64,000 nucleotides of DNA from Actinomadura violacea. Lineage in GTDB: Bacteria; Actinomycetota; Actinomycetes; Streptosporangiales; Streptosporangiaceae. Made by a program: the position numbers and the translations under genes. Of this stretch, positions 17,863 through 27,470 are shown piece by piece (position 1 is the stretch's first letter; each line of letters starts with the position of its first letter). The stretch covers positions 1 to 64,000 of the forward strand of contig NZ_JAGEPF010000038.1 in the NCBI RefSeq assembly GCF_017573465.1, written 5' to 3'. The notes below the pieces were generated by a model. That model was not told the DNA's origin, did no database searches, and saw nothing but the letters and a program-made list of their open reading frames with translations.

Positions 17863-19059
17863 ATGGTGCGAAGACTGCGACGACTCGGCCTCACCGCCGC
17901 CGCGGGTACCGCGCTGGCGGCTCCGCACGCCGCCGCGCACGCCGCCGTGTACGCGCCGCACGCCGCCGTGTACGCGCCGCCCGGCCCGGGCCCGGACGCC
18001 GGGGCGTCCGACGAGCAGGGCGTGCAGCCGGGCGCGCCGTCCTGGGTGCCGTTCGTCCCGCCCGTGCCGCCGCTTCCGGCCCGCCCGTCCGCTCCGCCCG
18101 TGCCGTCGCCGTGGGGGCGCAGCCAGCCCGCGAAGGCCGGCGGCACCGCCTACATCGCGCTGGCCGGCAGCGGCCGGGTCGCCCGCGTGGACGTCGCCAC
18201 CCACACCGTGACCTCGACCGCGATCCGCGCCGACACCGCCGAGGGCGTCGCCGTCACCCCGGACGCGCGGAAGGTGTACGTCGCGGCCACCGGCCAGTAC
18301 CAGGTGATCGCGGTGGACGCGGCGACGCTGCGGGCGACGCCGATCACGGTCGGCGCCCACCCGCAGGACGTCGCCGTCTCGCCGGACGGCGCGCAGGCGT
18401 ACGCGGCCGTCACCGGCGGCGACACCGGCGCCGGCGGGTCCAGCGAGGTCGCGGTCATCGACACCCGCACCGACACCGTCGCGCGCCGCATCGACGTCGG
18501 CGCGGCGCCGCGCAGGATCGCGTTCGCGCCGGACGGCAGGTCCGCCTACGTCACGACGGCGCGCGGCCTCACCGTCCTCGACACCGCCAACGGCGAGGTG
18601 GCGGGCACGGTCCCCGGGATCCCGGACGCGCAGGGCCTCGCCGTCGCCCCCGACGGGTCCCGCGTGTACGCGACGCAGCCCGACGCGGACCTGCTGTTCG
18701 TGGTGGACGCGGCGAGCCGCACGGTGACCCGCCAGGTGAAGGCGGGCGCGGAGCCGTGGGCGGTCACCGCCACCCCGGACGGCCGGAAGGTCTACGTCGC
18801 GGACATGAACTCCGACTCGGCCGGCGTCTACGACGCGTCCGGCCGCCGGCACCTCGCGGACGTGCCGGTGGGCCGGCGTCCCGCGTCCGTCGCGGCGACG
18901 CCCGACGGCTCGGAGGTGTGGGCCGGCAACGGCATGACGGGCACCGTCTCGGTCATCGACACCTCCTCCGACGAGGTCGCCACGACGATCCGCGGCGGCT
19001 CGCCGAGCGCGACGCTCGGCGCGAGCCCGCTCGACATCGCCTTCGTCCGCGACTCCTGA
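17863..19059 (+). CDS. secreted YVTN/YncE-type beta-propeller protein
   Basis: 398 aa. An N-terminal basic/hydrophobic segment (RRLRRLGLTAAAGTALAA) is probably a signal peptide. A Pro-rich linker follows, then seven or so repeats of the xVAVxPDGxxxYV-xxx-xVxVID type (for example VAVSPDGAQAYAAV, IAFAPDGRSAYVTT), which is the YVTN/YncE propeller pattern. No enzymatic residues are evident; such proteins often bind ligands or DNA. It probably lies in one transcript with the upstream phospholipase. CAGGAGACCGAC precedes the ATG. It ends 12 bases before a long palindrome. Confidence 0.85.
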   Translation: MVRRLRRLGLTAAAGTALAAPHAAAHAAVYAPHAAVYAPPGPGPDAGASDEQGVQPGAPSWVPFVPPVPPLPARPSAPPVPSPWGRSQPAKAGGTAYIALAGSGRVARVDVATHTVTSTAIRADTAEGVAVTPDARKVYVAATGQYQVIAVDAATLRATPITVGAHPQDVAVSPDGAQAYAAVTGGDTGAGGSSEVAVIDTRTDTVARRIDVGAAPRRIAFAPDGRSAYVTTARGLTVLDTANGEVAGTVPGIPDAQGLAVAPDGSRVYATQPDADLLFVVDAASRTVTRQVKAGAEPWAVTATPDGRKVYVADMNSDSAGVYDASGRRHLADVPVGRRPASVAATPDGSEVWAGNGMTGTVSVIDTSSDEVATTIRGGSPSATLGASPLDIAFVRDS

Positions 19060-19071
19060 CGCCTCCTCGTC

Positions 19072-19127
19072 GACTTGCGGCGTGTCGGCCTCTGGAGCGC
19101 TCCCATAAGGCCGACACGCCGCAAGTC
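19072..19127. repeat. dispersed palindrome copy 1, bidirectional terminator candidate
   Basis: Arms of 19 bp (19072-19090 and 19109-19127; GACTTGCGGCGTGTCGGCC and its exact complement) flank an 18-base centre that itself nearly pairs around GGAGCGCTCC. It lies between two convergent genes and overlaps the stop of the NhaA gene. The same sequence, not just the same shape, recurs at 61609-61658. It is expected to act as a strong hairpin terminator for both strands, though no U-tract follows. Confidence 0.8.
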
Positions 19128-21030
19128 AACGGGGCGGGGCGTCGATGGCGGCGCGTTTGCGGGCGATGCGGACCGCGTACTGGAGGCTCTCCAGGTCGTA
19201 GGCGCCCTGGTGCCGGCGCCCGTTGACGAAGAAGGTCGGGGTGCCGGACACGCCGCTGAGGTCGGCGGAGTCGACGTCCTCGGCGATCCGGGCCGAGCCC
19301 GCGGAGCGGCGCAGATCGTCGCGGAACCGCGGCACGTCCAGGCCGAGGTCGCCCGCGTAGCGGACGAGGTCCTTGGGCTGCAGCGCGTCCTGGTGCCGGA
19401 ACAGCAGGTCGTGCATGTCCCAGAACGCGTCCTGCTCGGCGGCGGCCTCGGCGGCCTGCGCCGCGAGCCGCGCCTGCGGGTGGACGTCGGTGAGCGGCAG
19501 GTGCCGCCACACGTACCGGACGTCGCCCTGCCCGGCGAGCAGCTCGCGGATCACCGGCTCGGCCTGCCCGCAGTACGGGCACTCGAAGTCGCCGTACTCG
19601 ACCACGGTGACCGGCGCGCGCTCCGGGCCGCGGACGTGGTCGCGCTCCGCGTCGACCGGCGCGGCCAGGTCGATCACGCTCTGCGCGGTGCCGAGCAGCG
19701 CCACCACCCGCGGCCGCGCCGGCAGCAGCGCCGTCACCCGGACGACCAGCCAGGTCAGCACCGAGGCCAGCAGCGCCGCGGACAGGATGCCGACCTTGGC
19801 CTCGGCGAGCCGGTCGCCGGTGAACGCCAGCGTCGCGATCAGCAGCGCCGCGGTGAAGCCGATCCCGGCGATGGCGCCGCCGCCCGCGACCGCCGCCCAC
19901 CCGACCGGCGGCCGCAGCCGGCCCCGGCTCACCACCGTCACCAGCCACGACAGCCCGAGGATGCCGACCGGCTTGCCGGCGACGTAGCCGATCACGATGC
20001 CGAGGGTCACCGGCGAGGCGAACGCGTGCCGCAGGAACCCGGCGCTGACCGGGATGCCCGCGTTGGCCAGCGCGAACAGCGGGACGACCACGTAGCTCGT
20101 CCACGGGTGGTACAGCTGCTGCAGCCGCTCGTTCGGCGAGATCGCCGCCGCGACGCCGACCCGCGCCGACCGGGCCAGCTCCGGCGTCGGCTGCTCGCGG
20201 AACAGCCGGAACACCTCGCTGGCGCGTTCCAGGTCGGTGCGGGCGGCCGGGTAGGCGTAGGTCAGCAGCCCCATGGCCAGGCCGATGACGACCGGCTCGA
20301 CGCCGGAGGCGTCCAGCGCCACCCACGCCGCCGTGCCGAGCGCCGCGTACACCGGGACGAGGGAGACGCCCGCCGCGCGGACCAGCAGCGTCACGCCGAG
20401 GAGGCCGACGGCGACCAGGAGCGGCCCGGCCGAGACGTCCTTGCTGTACACGGTCGCGATCACCAGCAGCGCGACCAGGTCGTCGACCACGGTGACGGTG
20501 AGCAGGTAGGCGTGCAGCCGGCCCGGGAACCGCTTGCCGACGAGCGTCAGCACGCCGAGCGCGAACGCCGTGTCGGTCGACATCGCGGTGCCCCAGCCGT
20601 GCATCGCGGGCCCGCCCGCGTTCACCGCCAGATAGATCGCCACCGGGACGACCATGCCGCCGATCCCGGCGGCGAGCGGCAGCGCGAGCCGGCTGCGCTC
20701 GCGCAACTCGCCCATGTCGAACTCGCGGCGCGCCTCCAGCCCGACGATGAAGAAGAACAGCGTCATCAGCCCGCTGTTGACCCACCCCCGCAGGTCCATC
20801 GCCAGGACGTGGCGGCCGGCGCGCAGCGACGCCTCCGTCCCCCAGAACGCGTCGTAGGACGACAGGGAGGTGTTGGCCCAGACGAGCGCCGCGATCGTCG
20901 CGGCGAGCAGCACGACGGCGCCGCCGGTCTCGGTGCGCAGGAACTCGCGCAGCGGCGTCTGCACGCTGCGGGCCCACGCCGTCACCTCCGGCGGCGGCCC
21001 GCCGGACGCCTCCTCGCGGCGCTCCGTCAT
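19126..21030 (-). CDS. nhaA: Na+/H+ antiporter NhaA fused to a DsbA-like thioredoxin domain
   Basis: 634 aa from the ATG at 21030 (an in-frame ATG at 21099 would add 23 residues). The N-terminal 420 residues are NhaA, with about twelve membrane segments, [32 protein letters not shown] and the paired aspartates of [13 protein letters not shown]. The C-terminal 180 residues are a DsbA-type thioredoxin fold with redox motif CPYC ([10 protein letters not shown]) and cis-Pro segment [11 protein letters not shown]. The fused domain should face the outside if topology follows other NhaA proteins; that is inference. The Asp pair is intact, so it is probably an active antiporter. Confidence 0.93.
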   Translation of the reverse strand: MTERREEASGGPPPEVTAWARSVQTPLREFLRTETGGAVVLLAATIAALVWANTSLSSYDAFWGTEASLRAGRHVLAMDLRGWVNSGLMTLFFFIVGLEARREFDMGELRERSRLALPLAAGIGGMVVPVAIYLAVNAGGPAMHGWGTAMSTDTAFALGVLTLVGKRFPGRLHAYLLTVTVVDDLVALLVIATVYSKDVSAGPLLVAVGLLGVTLLVRAAGVSLVPVYAALGTAAWVALDASGVEPVVIGLAMGLLTYAYPAARTDLERASEVFRLFREQPTPELARSARVGVAAAISPNERLQQLYHPWTSYVVVPLFALANAGIPVSAGFLRHAFASPVTLGIVIGYVAGKPVGILGLSWLVTVVSRGRLRPPVGWAAVAGGGAIAGIGFTAALLIATLAFTGDRLAEAKVGILSAALLASVLTWLVVRVTALLPARPRVVALLGTAQSVIDLAAPVDAERDHVRGPERAPVTVVEYGDFECPYCGQAEPVIRELLAGQGDVRYVWRHLPLTDVHPQARLAAQAAEAAAEQDAFWDMHDLLFRHQDALQPKDLVRYAGDLGLDVPRFRDDLRRSAGSARIAEDVDSADLSGVSGTPTFFVNGRRHQGAYDLESLQYAVRIARKRAAIDAPPR

Positions 21031-21142
21031 CGCAGCATCGTCACCCGATCGCCCCGGCCCGTCAGGCGGACCCGCCGACCGGGCCCCCGACCTGCGCATA
21101 CCCCATGATCACCGGGCTGGAACCGGCGGCCGCGCACCGGGG

Positions 21143-21739
21143 TCAGCCGATGTGCGGGCGGTCCAGCCGGGCCCACGCCGCGTCCCACAGCGCCGCGCGG
21201 TCGCGGTCGCAGCGCCGCCGGACGAGCAGGTAGACCGCCAGCGGCGGCAGGGCCGCGGCGCCGGCGGCGCCCGCCCCGGCGAAGACGGCGCCCGCCACGG
21301 TGTCGGTGCGGCCCTGCGGCCGCCGGGACATCGCGCCGCGCTCGTCCACCCAGATCGGCACCGTCGCGCCGAGCCGGGTCGTCCGCCCGGCGGCGATCAC
21401 CGCCGAGCGCGTCGCGCCGTCGGGGGCGGTCCACGACAGGCGGGCGTAGGTGTAGCGCTGCTCGCCGTCGTCCTGCTTCTCGATGCCCGAGACATGGGCC
21501 GTGAGCCGGTGGTGCCCGGCCGACTCGGCGTGCTCGGCCCGCACCCCGGCCGCGTACGCGGCGCACACCACGCCCGCGCAGGCGGGCGGCGCGAGCACCG
21601 CGAACACCGCGGCCGCGCCGACCCCGACCGCGCGCTGCCGCCGGTCGACCTCCCGCCGCAGCGCGTTGGGCTCGAAGCCGAGCCGGCGGCGCACCCGCAG
21701 CAGGGCCGCCCGGGCACGGCGCGGACGCAGGCTGATCAT
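21143..21739 (-). CDS. Rv1733c-like two-span membrane protein
   Basis: 198 aa with two membrane segments (about residues 38-62 and 148-172) flanking an extracytoplasmic domain (about 65-145) that contains LSWTAPDGATR and VPIWVDERG. The ends are basic and cytosolic. This layout matches the actinobacterial Rv1733c family, a DosR-regulon antigen in Mycobacterium; function unknown. It lies 28 bases downstream of the CBS-BON gene on the same strand. Confidence 0.75.
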   Translation of the reverse strand: MISLRPRRARAALLRVRRRLGFEPNALRREVDRRQRAVGVGAAAVFAVLAPPACAGVVCAAYAAGVRAEHAESAGHHRLTAHVSGIEKQDDGEQRYTYARLSWTAPDGATRSAVIAAGRTTRLGATVPIWVDERGAMSRRPQGRTDTVAGAVFAGAGAAGAAALPPLAVYLLVRRRCDRDRAALWDAAWARLDRPHIG

Positions 21740-21766
21740 GGCTCCCTCCCCGACGGGTCCATGGTC

Positions 21767-22396
21767 TCAGCCGGTCCCGCCGGGCGCCGCGCCGGGCTCG
21801 GGGGTGCGCACCGACACGCGGGTGACGCCGGGCACCGTGCGGGCCAGCACGTCCGCGACGCGCTGCGCGGCCTCGTCGGCCGGGCCCGTCAGCACCACCA
21901 CCCCGTCGCGCACCGACACCTCCCAGGCGTGCCCGCCGGGACCGTACTCGGTGATCGCGGCGAGCACGTCGTCGCGGATCCGGGCGTCGCCGCGGGCGAG
22001 CAGCGCGATCAGGTCGCGGCGGCTGACGATGCCGACGAGCACGGCGCCGTCCAGCACCGGGACGCTCTTGTGCCGGGTCCGCATCATCGTCTCGGCGAGC
22101 TCGGCGACGTCGGTGGTGGGCCGCGCCGTCTCCACCTCCCGCGTCATGACCTCCTCGACGTGCCGCGGCCCGGGCTCCGCGGGGGTCGCGACGGGGCGGG
22201 AGAACGCCCGCGGGTCGGCCTCGAACGCGCCGCGCAGCAGGTCCATCTCGCTGACGATCCCGATGAGCCGCCCGTTGCCGTCGACGACGGGCAGCGCGGT
22301 GATGTCGTGCTCGTGCAGGACGCGGACGGCCTGGCGGACCGTGGCCGTCCGCGGGATCGTCACGACGGGCGAGGTCATCGCCTCTCGGACCAGCAT
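21767..22396 (-). CDS. CBS-pair protein with C-terminal BON domain
   Basis: 209-aa cytosolic protein. The first CBS motif is at about 1-60 (VREAMTSPVVTIPRTATVRQA, ALPVVDGNGRLIGIVSEMDL). The second is at about 75-130 (VEEVMTREVETARPTTDV, SVPVLDGAVLVGIVSRRDLI). A BON domain follows at about 140-200 (VRDGVVVLTGPADEAAQRVA). CBS pairs usually bind adenosyl ligands and BON domains bind membranes or lipids. Similar proteins occur in stress or dormancy regulons. AAGGAGAGGGCGCCC precedes the ATG. Confidence 0.88.
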   Translation of the reverse strand: MLVREAMTSPVVTIPRTATVRQAVRVLHEHDITALPVVDGNGRLIGIVSEMDLLRGAFEADPRAFSRPVATPAEPGPRHVEEVMTREVETARPTTDVAELAETMMRTRHKSVPVLDGAVLVGIVSRRDLIALLARGDARIRDDVLAAITEYGPGGHAWEVSVRDGVVVLTGPADEAAQRVADVLARTVPGVTRVSVRTPEPGAAPGGTG

Positions 22397-22470
22397 GGGC
22401 GCCCTCTCCTTCAGCGTGTCGTCCTGTCTACATCTCCAGCACCGCGCGGCGCATGCGCCGCGCGGTACGC

Positions 22471-24072
22471 CTACCGCGAGCCGGGTGCGGGCCGCCGGTA
22501 GATGGTGATGGAGTGGCCGACCTCGTCGATCGGTTCGCTCGTTCTGATGAGGGCGAGTATGCGGGGATCGGCCTTGTCGATCCAGCTGTCGGAGACCGCG
22601 AGTATCCCGTGGACCCGGTCGGGCGGGACGGCGAGCGGGTCGGACGCGGCGATCCCGTAGCCGGCCGGAACGCCGCTGCCCTTGTAGGCGAGCCAGACGG
22701 GCTGCCCGGCGTACCGGTCGCGGAGGCGGTCGGCGAGGCGTCCGAGGTCCTGGCCCCAGTCCGCGTTGGAGTCGTGCAGACGCAGGTGCGTCTTGGAGGG
22801 CCCGCCGAACGCCTCGTTCGAGTAGGGCAGGTAGTAGGGGAACGTCCGGGCCGAGCTGACCGCGACGAACAGCGCCAGCCCGGCCGCGGCCGCGGGCGCC
22901 CACCGCCACCGGAGCGTGACGGGGCAGCCCGCGGCGACCGCGAGGAAGAGCGGGACGAAGATGGCGTACCGGACGCCCAGGTCGCGGGACCCGGCCATCG
23001 CGGCGGCCAGCAGCACCGCCGCCGGAAGGAGGACGTACGCGGCGGCGGGCCGCAGGCGCCGTACCGACAGCATGGCCGCCGCGCCCGCGAGCCACAGCGC
23101 GAGCATCCCCAGCGGCGTCTTCACCAGCAGCGCGGCCGGCAGGTAGTACCAGAGCGACCCCTGGTAGTGGCGGCCGAACAGGAACCCGGTCCACGTCGCG
23201 TCCTCGAAGCCGAACTGGATGCGCATCCCGTCCCGGTAGGGCCGGGGGAAGGGTGCGAGGTCGGCGGCGGCGCCGCGGAGGCCGCCGATGGACGGCAGGT
23301 CCGGCGGCGCCGTCCACCGCAGCCGCGGATCGACGGCCAGGTAGCTCGCCCACACCACCGCGACCGCGATCGCCACGACCCCGGCCGCCGCCGCGGCGCC
23401 GCGCAGCAGTGCCTTGCGTCGCTGCGCCGACCAGAACGGCACGGCCGCGAGGACGAGCAGCACCGGGACGGCCGGGAGCGTGTTCATCTTGGTGGCGAGC
23501 GCAGCCCCGAGCGCGACCGCTGCGAGCGGCAGGTACGGCAATGCCCGATGCCGCGCCCGCCACAGCAGCCACGCCGCCGTCAGGACGAAACCGGCCGCCG
23601 GCACGTCGAGCGTTGCCAGCGACCCGTGCGCGATGACGTCCGGCGAGAACGCGAACAAAGCCAGCGCCAGCAGCCCGCCCGCCGTGCCCGCGACGTCGCG
23701 GGCGAAGGCGAACACGACCAGCCCGAACAGCAGCGTCAACACGATCACCGGGAGCCGGGCGGCGAGCATCACCCGCCCCGGATCGTTGCCCGACCCGTAC
23801 AGCAGGTGCTGCCCGACCGCCTCGTCCGGGCCGGTGTACGCCCGGTCGAGGCGCACGCCCGCGACCTCCGGCCCGATCCCGATGAGCAGCTTGCCCAGCG
23901 GCGGATGCTCCGGGTTGTCCCGCAGGTCGTGCTCGCGAAGGTAGAGCACGGACGCACCCACGTACACCGGCTCGTCGATGGTCGGCGTCTGCTGCACGGC
24001 GGTCGTGACCATCGCCGCCGCCATGGCGGCCAGCAGCGCGACCACGGCGGCCATCACCGCCACCGACCTCAT
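22471..24072 (-). CDS. ArnT/PMT-like (GT39-type) membrane glycosyltransferase
   Basis: 533-aa polytopic protein with about eleven membrane segments. After the first helix comes QTPTIDEPVYVGASVLYL (the DE pair typical of the GT-C catalytic loop), then DNPEHPPLGKLLIG, the usual NPEHPP signature of GT39-like enzymes. The C-terminal extracytoplasmic part (GQDLGRLADRLRDRY) is characteristic. Such enzymes move a sugar from a polyprenyl-phosphate donor onto protein or lipid outside the membrane. Donor and acceptor are not predictable. It lies just downstream of the LtaS-like gene, suggesting a shared envelope role. Confidence 0.85.
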   Translation of the reverse strand: MRSVAVMAAVVALLAAMAAAMVTTAVQQTPTIDEPVYVGASVLYLREHDLRDNPEHPPLGKLLIGIGPEVAGVRLDRAYTGPDEAVGQHLLYGSGNDPGRVMLAARLPVIVLTLLFGLVVFAFARDVAGTAGGLLALALFAFSPDVIAHGSLATLDVPAAGFVLTAAWLLWRARHRALPYLPLAAVALGAALATKMNTLPAVPVLLVLAAVPFWSAQRRKALLRGAAAAAGVVAIAVAVVWASYLAVDPRLRWTAPPDLPSIGGLRGAAADLAPFPRPYRDGMRIQFGFEDATWTGFLFGRHYQGSLWYYLPAALLVKTPLGMLALWLAGAAAMLSVRRLRPAAAYVLLPAAVLLAAAMAGSRDLGVRYAIFVPLFLAVAAGCPVTLRWRWAPAAAAGLALFVAVSSARTFPYYLPYSNEAFGGPSKTHLRLHDSNADWGQDLGRLADRLRDRYAGQPVWLAYKGSGVPAGYGIAASDPLAVPPDRVHGILAVSDSWIDKADPRILALIRTSEPIDEVGHSITIYRRPAPGSR

Positions 24073-24103
24073 GACCCCAACCTCCCACCACCGGGGCCGG
24101 AGG

Positions 24104-25813
24104 TCACCTGTGCGACGCCGCCGCGGCCGGCGTACCGGACGGCGTGGAGCCGAACGCGGCCAGGAACCGGTCGCGGAACGTGCTCATCGGCCAGACCGGT
24201 GAGTTGGACGCGGGCCGCAGGCCGTCCTGCCAGCCCCATCCGGAGATCCGGTCCAGCACGGCCGGGTCGCGCGCCACGACCGTGACGGGGACGTCCCGGC
24301 TCGCGTTCTGCCCGGCGATCGACGGCGCGGGCTGGTGGTCGCCGAGGAAGACCAGCACGGTGTTCTTCGTCCCGTAGGTCAGCATGTAGGAGACCAGGGT
24401 GTTCAGCGTGTACTCGATGGACTTGCGGTACTCGCCGCGGATCTTCCCCGACGACGGCCACGCCGCGTTCTCGCCCTTGCCCATCCCGTCGAACACCGAC
24501 CCGTCGCCGACCGCGTTCCAGGGGACCGGGCTCGGGATGGACGCCCACGGCGCGTGGCTCGACACCAGCGCGATCTCCGCCATCACCGGCTTCCGCCCGG
24601 ACGCGGCGAGCTCGTCGCGCTGCAGCGTGTTCAGCGTGTACTGGTCCGGCATGGTCGCGTAGCTGAACCGGGGGCCCTTGTAGCCGAGGTTGCGGTCGTC
24701 GTAGACCTTGTCGTAGCCGTAGAACGACGCCTCCGGCCACGCCCGGGTGATAGCCGGCTGGACGGTGAGCGTGCGCCAGCCCGCCTCGCCGAACGCGCGG
24801 GTGAGCGTGAACCGGCTGCTCGACGTCAGCGTCCGGTACCGCTGCTGGTTGTCGATCCACAGCCCGGACAGCAGCGTCGAATGCGCGAGCCAGCTGCCGC
24901 CGCCCGCCGTCGAGGAGGTGAGGTACCCGCTGCGGGCGCCGAACCCGGCCGCCTTCAGCTGCCGGGTGCCCGCGTCCAGCACCGCGTCCACCTGCGGCGC
25001 GTACTCGGGGTGCTCGACCGCCGAACGCCCGTAGCTCTCCACGAACGCCAGGATCACGTCCTTGCCGCGCAGGCCCGTCAGCATCCGGCTCGGCGGCGTG
25101 TTCCGGAAGGCGTCCACGGCCGCCTGCTTCGCGAACACCCCGCGGTCCTTCAGGCTCGTCCGCACCTGCCTGGCGTGGTCGTAGGCGAGCCCGGCCGTGC
25201 CGCCCGACGCGAGCGGCACGCCGGGCACGGCCTGCACGCCCAGCGCCGCCGACGCGACCCACACCGTCCCGAGGACCGCGACCGACCGGGCCGTCCCCGT
25301 CCGGTGCCGGACGGCCAGCCTGGTCAGCCGCAGCACCGCCAGCGCCATCAGCACCGGCAAGGCGACCATCAGCAGGACGATGAGCACGGCGGCCCCGATC
25401 GCGGCCGTCCGGCCCACCGAGGTGTCGACGAACTCGAAGCCCGGCCGCAGGAAGCTCACGTCGAACACCGGGTTGAACGGCCGCACCAGGACCGCGTCGA
25501 ACCCCATGTCCAGGCCCTTAAAGATGACGAGGACGCCGAGGAGCGCGCCTGCCGGAGCCGCGACCCACCGCCGTGCTCGCCCCGGCAGCACCAGCACCAG
25601 CGCCGTGACGACCAGCGCCTCCACCGGGATCCGCACCAGCTGCCCGGCCGACAGCCGGCTCAGCCGATCCGGTGCGTCCAGCGCGACGAGCACGAACAGG
25701 CACGCGAGCACCGTCGCCGCCCGCCCCGCGATCCGCCGCGCCCGCCCTCGCTCAGGCGCATCCCCGCTCTCCCGCTGCGCGTCCGCCGAACGGAACGCAT
25801 GAAACACCGACAT
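24104..25813 (-). CDS. LtaS-like membrane sulfatase / phosphoglycerol transferase family
   Basis: 569 aa. Four or five N-terminal membrane segments (to about residue 200) are followed by an extracytoplasmic sulfatase-fold domain. Visible motifs are DVILAFVESYGRSA (metal-binding Glu), YLTSSTAGGGSWLAHSTLLSG (nucleophile Thr/Ser region) and VLVFLGDHQPAPS (metal-binding Asp-His). This is the architecture of lipoteichoic-acid-synthase-like phosphoethanolamine or phosphoglycerol transferases. The substrate is unknown. It is probably co-transcribed with the glycosyltransferase 31 bases downstream. Confidence 0.85.
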   Translation of the reverse strand: MSVFHAFRSADAQRESGDAPERGRARRIAGRAATVLACLFVLVALDAPDRLSRLSAGQLVRIPVEALVVTALVLVLPGRARRWVAAPAGALLGVLVIFKGLDMGFDAVLVRPFNPVFDVSFLRPGFEFVDTSVGRTAAIGAAVLIVLLMVALPVLMALAVLRLTRLAVRHRTGTARSVAVLGTVWVASAALGVQAVPGVPLASGGTAGLAYDHARQVRTSLKDRGVFAKQAAVDAFRNTPPSRMLTGLRGKDVILAFVESYGRSAVEHPEYAPQVDAVLDAGTRQLKAAGFGARSGYLTSSTAGGGSWLAHSTLLSGLWIDNQQRYRTLTSSSRFTLTRAFGEAGWRTLTVQPAITRAWPEASFYGYDKVYDDRNLGYKGPRFSYATMPDQYTLNTLQRDELAASGRKPVMAEIALVSSHAPWASIPSPVPWNAVGDGSVFDGMGKGENAAWPSSGKIRGEYRKSIEYTLNTLVSYMLTYGTKNTVLVFLGDHQPAPSIAGQNASRDVPVTVVARDPAVLDRISGWGWQDGLRPASNSPVWPMSTFRDRFLAAFGSTPSGTPAAAASHR

Positions 25814-25943
25814 GTCGGTTCTCCCAGCCTGGCCCGTGACCGCCCGTGCCCTTGCGAGCCGCTGCGGCCGGACGCGGGCGCGGCGGGGGCACGTCCGGTA
25901 GTACGGCCTCCGCCGCCCACCGGTTCAGCCGCAACCCGGAAAC

Positions 25944-26093
25944 CGGGGGGTGTGGGGGGGCGGAGCCCCCCACCGGGGGGCGTGGGGGGCTGGCCCCCCG
26001 CCGGGGGTGGACGGTTCCCGGAGCGGAGCGCCAGCGGAGCGCAGGGAACCGGCCGCCCCCGCAGCCGGGGGGGTGGGGGGTCGCCCCCCCCAC
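25944..26093. repeat. G-run hairpin block with G-quadruplex potential
   Basis: The gap 25814-26094 has no gene. Its right half holds four consecutive G-runs of six or more and nested hairpins: GGGGGGCGGAGCCCCCC, GGGGGGCTGGCCCCCC, and GGTTCCC...GGGAACC enclosing AGCGGAGCG repeats. It lies immediately 3' of the minus-strand alcohol dehydrogenase and may act as its terminator. A related GGTGTGGGGGGCGGAGCCCC module occurs at 35663-35687. Confidence 0.65.
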
Positions 26094-26094
26094 C

Positions 26095-27243
26095 TCAATA
26101 AGTGATCAGGCCGCGGATGTTCTTGCCGTCCCGCATGTCCTGGTAGCCCTGGTTGACCTCGTCCAGGGTGTAGGTGTTGGTGATCAGCTCGTCGAGCTTG
26201 AGCTTGCCCTCCTCGTACAGGCGCAGGAGGCGGGTGACGTCGCGGCGCGGGTTGGCGTTGCCGAAGATGCAGCCGACCAGCTCCTTGCGCTGCATCGCCA
26301 TGTCGAACAGGTTGAGCTTGACGTCCTCCTGCATGACCGGCGCGACCGCCGTGACGACGCCGCGGCCGCCCTTGGTGACCATGCCCATCATCGGGCCGAT
26401 GAGGTCGCCGGTGGCGGTGCCGACGGTCAGGATGACCTTGTCGGCGTTGGCGCCCCAGGTCATCTCGGCGACCATCGCCTGCGCCTCCTCGATGGAGGCG
26501 GCGCCGTGCGTGGCGCCGAAGGTGCTGATGGCCTTCTCGCGCTTCCACTCGACCGGGTCGACCGCGATGACGTGCCGGGCGCCGGCCATCGCCGCGCCCT
26601 GCACCGCGTTCATGCCGATGCCGCCGATCCCGATCACCACGACGGTGTCGCCGGCCTGCACGCCGGCGGCGTTGACCGCCGAGCCCCAGCCGGTGGTGAC
26701 GCCGCAGCCGACCAGCGCGGCCTTGTCCAGCGGGATCCAGTCGTCGATCTTGATCACGGACGACTCGTTGACCACCGTGTACGGCTCGAACGTCCCCGTG
26801 CAGCACATGGTGCCGAGGTCCTCGCCGTTCTTGGAGTGGTGCCGCGAGGTCATGTCGCTGATCTGCCGGCCCGACAGCAGGAAGGCGCCGAGGTCGCAGA
26901 TGTGCTGGCGGCCCTGCGCGCAGGAGGGGCAGCGGCCGCACGCGGGGATGAACGACAGGACGACGTGGTCGCCCTCCTTCACCGAGGTGACGCCGGGGCC
27001 GACCTCGACGATCTCGCCGGCGCCCTCGTGCCCGCCGATGACCGGGAACTGCTTCCAGCCCATCAGGTCGGCGATCTCCTGGTCGATCACCATGTCGCCG
27101 GTGACCATGTGCTCGTCGGAGTGGCACAGGCCGGATGCCGCGAGCTTGACCTTGACCTCACCCGCCTTGGGATCGTCGAGTTCGATGTCCTCGACGCTCC
27201 ACTCGGAGTTCTTTTCCCACAGGATCGCCGCTCGAGTCTGCAC
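26095..27243 (-). CDS. NDMA-dependent alcohol dehydrogenase (zinc MDR family)
   Basis: 382-aa zinc medium-chain dehydrogenase. Catalytic zinc ligands are in GLCHSDEH and GGHEGAG. The four-Cys structural zinc loop is CGRCPSCAQGRQHIC. The Rossmann motif is GIGGIGMNAVQGA. The AAILWEKNSEWSVEDIELD start and the MGWKQFPVIGGHEG segment resemble the NDMA-dependent family linked to the mycofactocin cofactor, in which nicotinamide is not freely exchanged. No mycofactocin genes are in the window. The gene starts at 27243 and is followed by the G-run block. Confidence 0.9.
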   Translation of the reverse strand: MQTRAAILWEKNSEWSVEDIELDDPKAGEVKVKLAASGLCHSDEHMVTGDMVIDQEIADLMGWKQFPVIGGHEGAGEIVEVGPGVTSVKEGDHVVLSFIPACGRCPSCAQGRQHICDLGAFLLSGRQISDMTSRHHSKNGEDLGTMCCTGTFEPYTVVNESSVIKIDDWIPLDKAALVGCGVTTGWGSAVNAAGVQAGDTVVVIGIGGIGMNAVQGAAMAGARHVIAVDPVEWKREKAISTFGATHGAASIEEAQAMVAEMTWGANADKVILTVGTATGDLIGPMMGMVTKGGRGVVTAVAPVMQEDVKLNLFDMAMQRKELVGCIFGNANPRRDVTRLLRLYEEGKLKLDELITNTYTLDEVNQGYQDMRDGKNIRGLITY

Positions 27244-27470
27244 AGGGCCCCCTCGCTGGTTCGGGCTGAAGATTCGTCAAAAATAGACGTTTCCGGGCCC
27301 GCCTGTCGACATCCGAATCGGATTATGTTTACGCCCGAGTACCCGGTTCCGGGCCGGGCGTCCGGGCCTCCGTCCGTGCCCGTGGCCTGCGCGAAGAGCG
27401 CGAGCGCTCCGTGTGCGGGAGGTGACGGAGCGAAGGCCATGGTCCCCTGATGGGCGACCGCATCGCGGCA

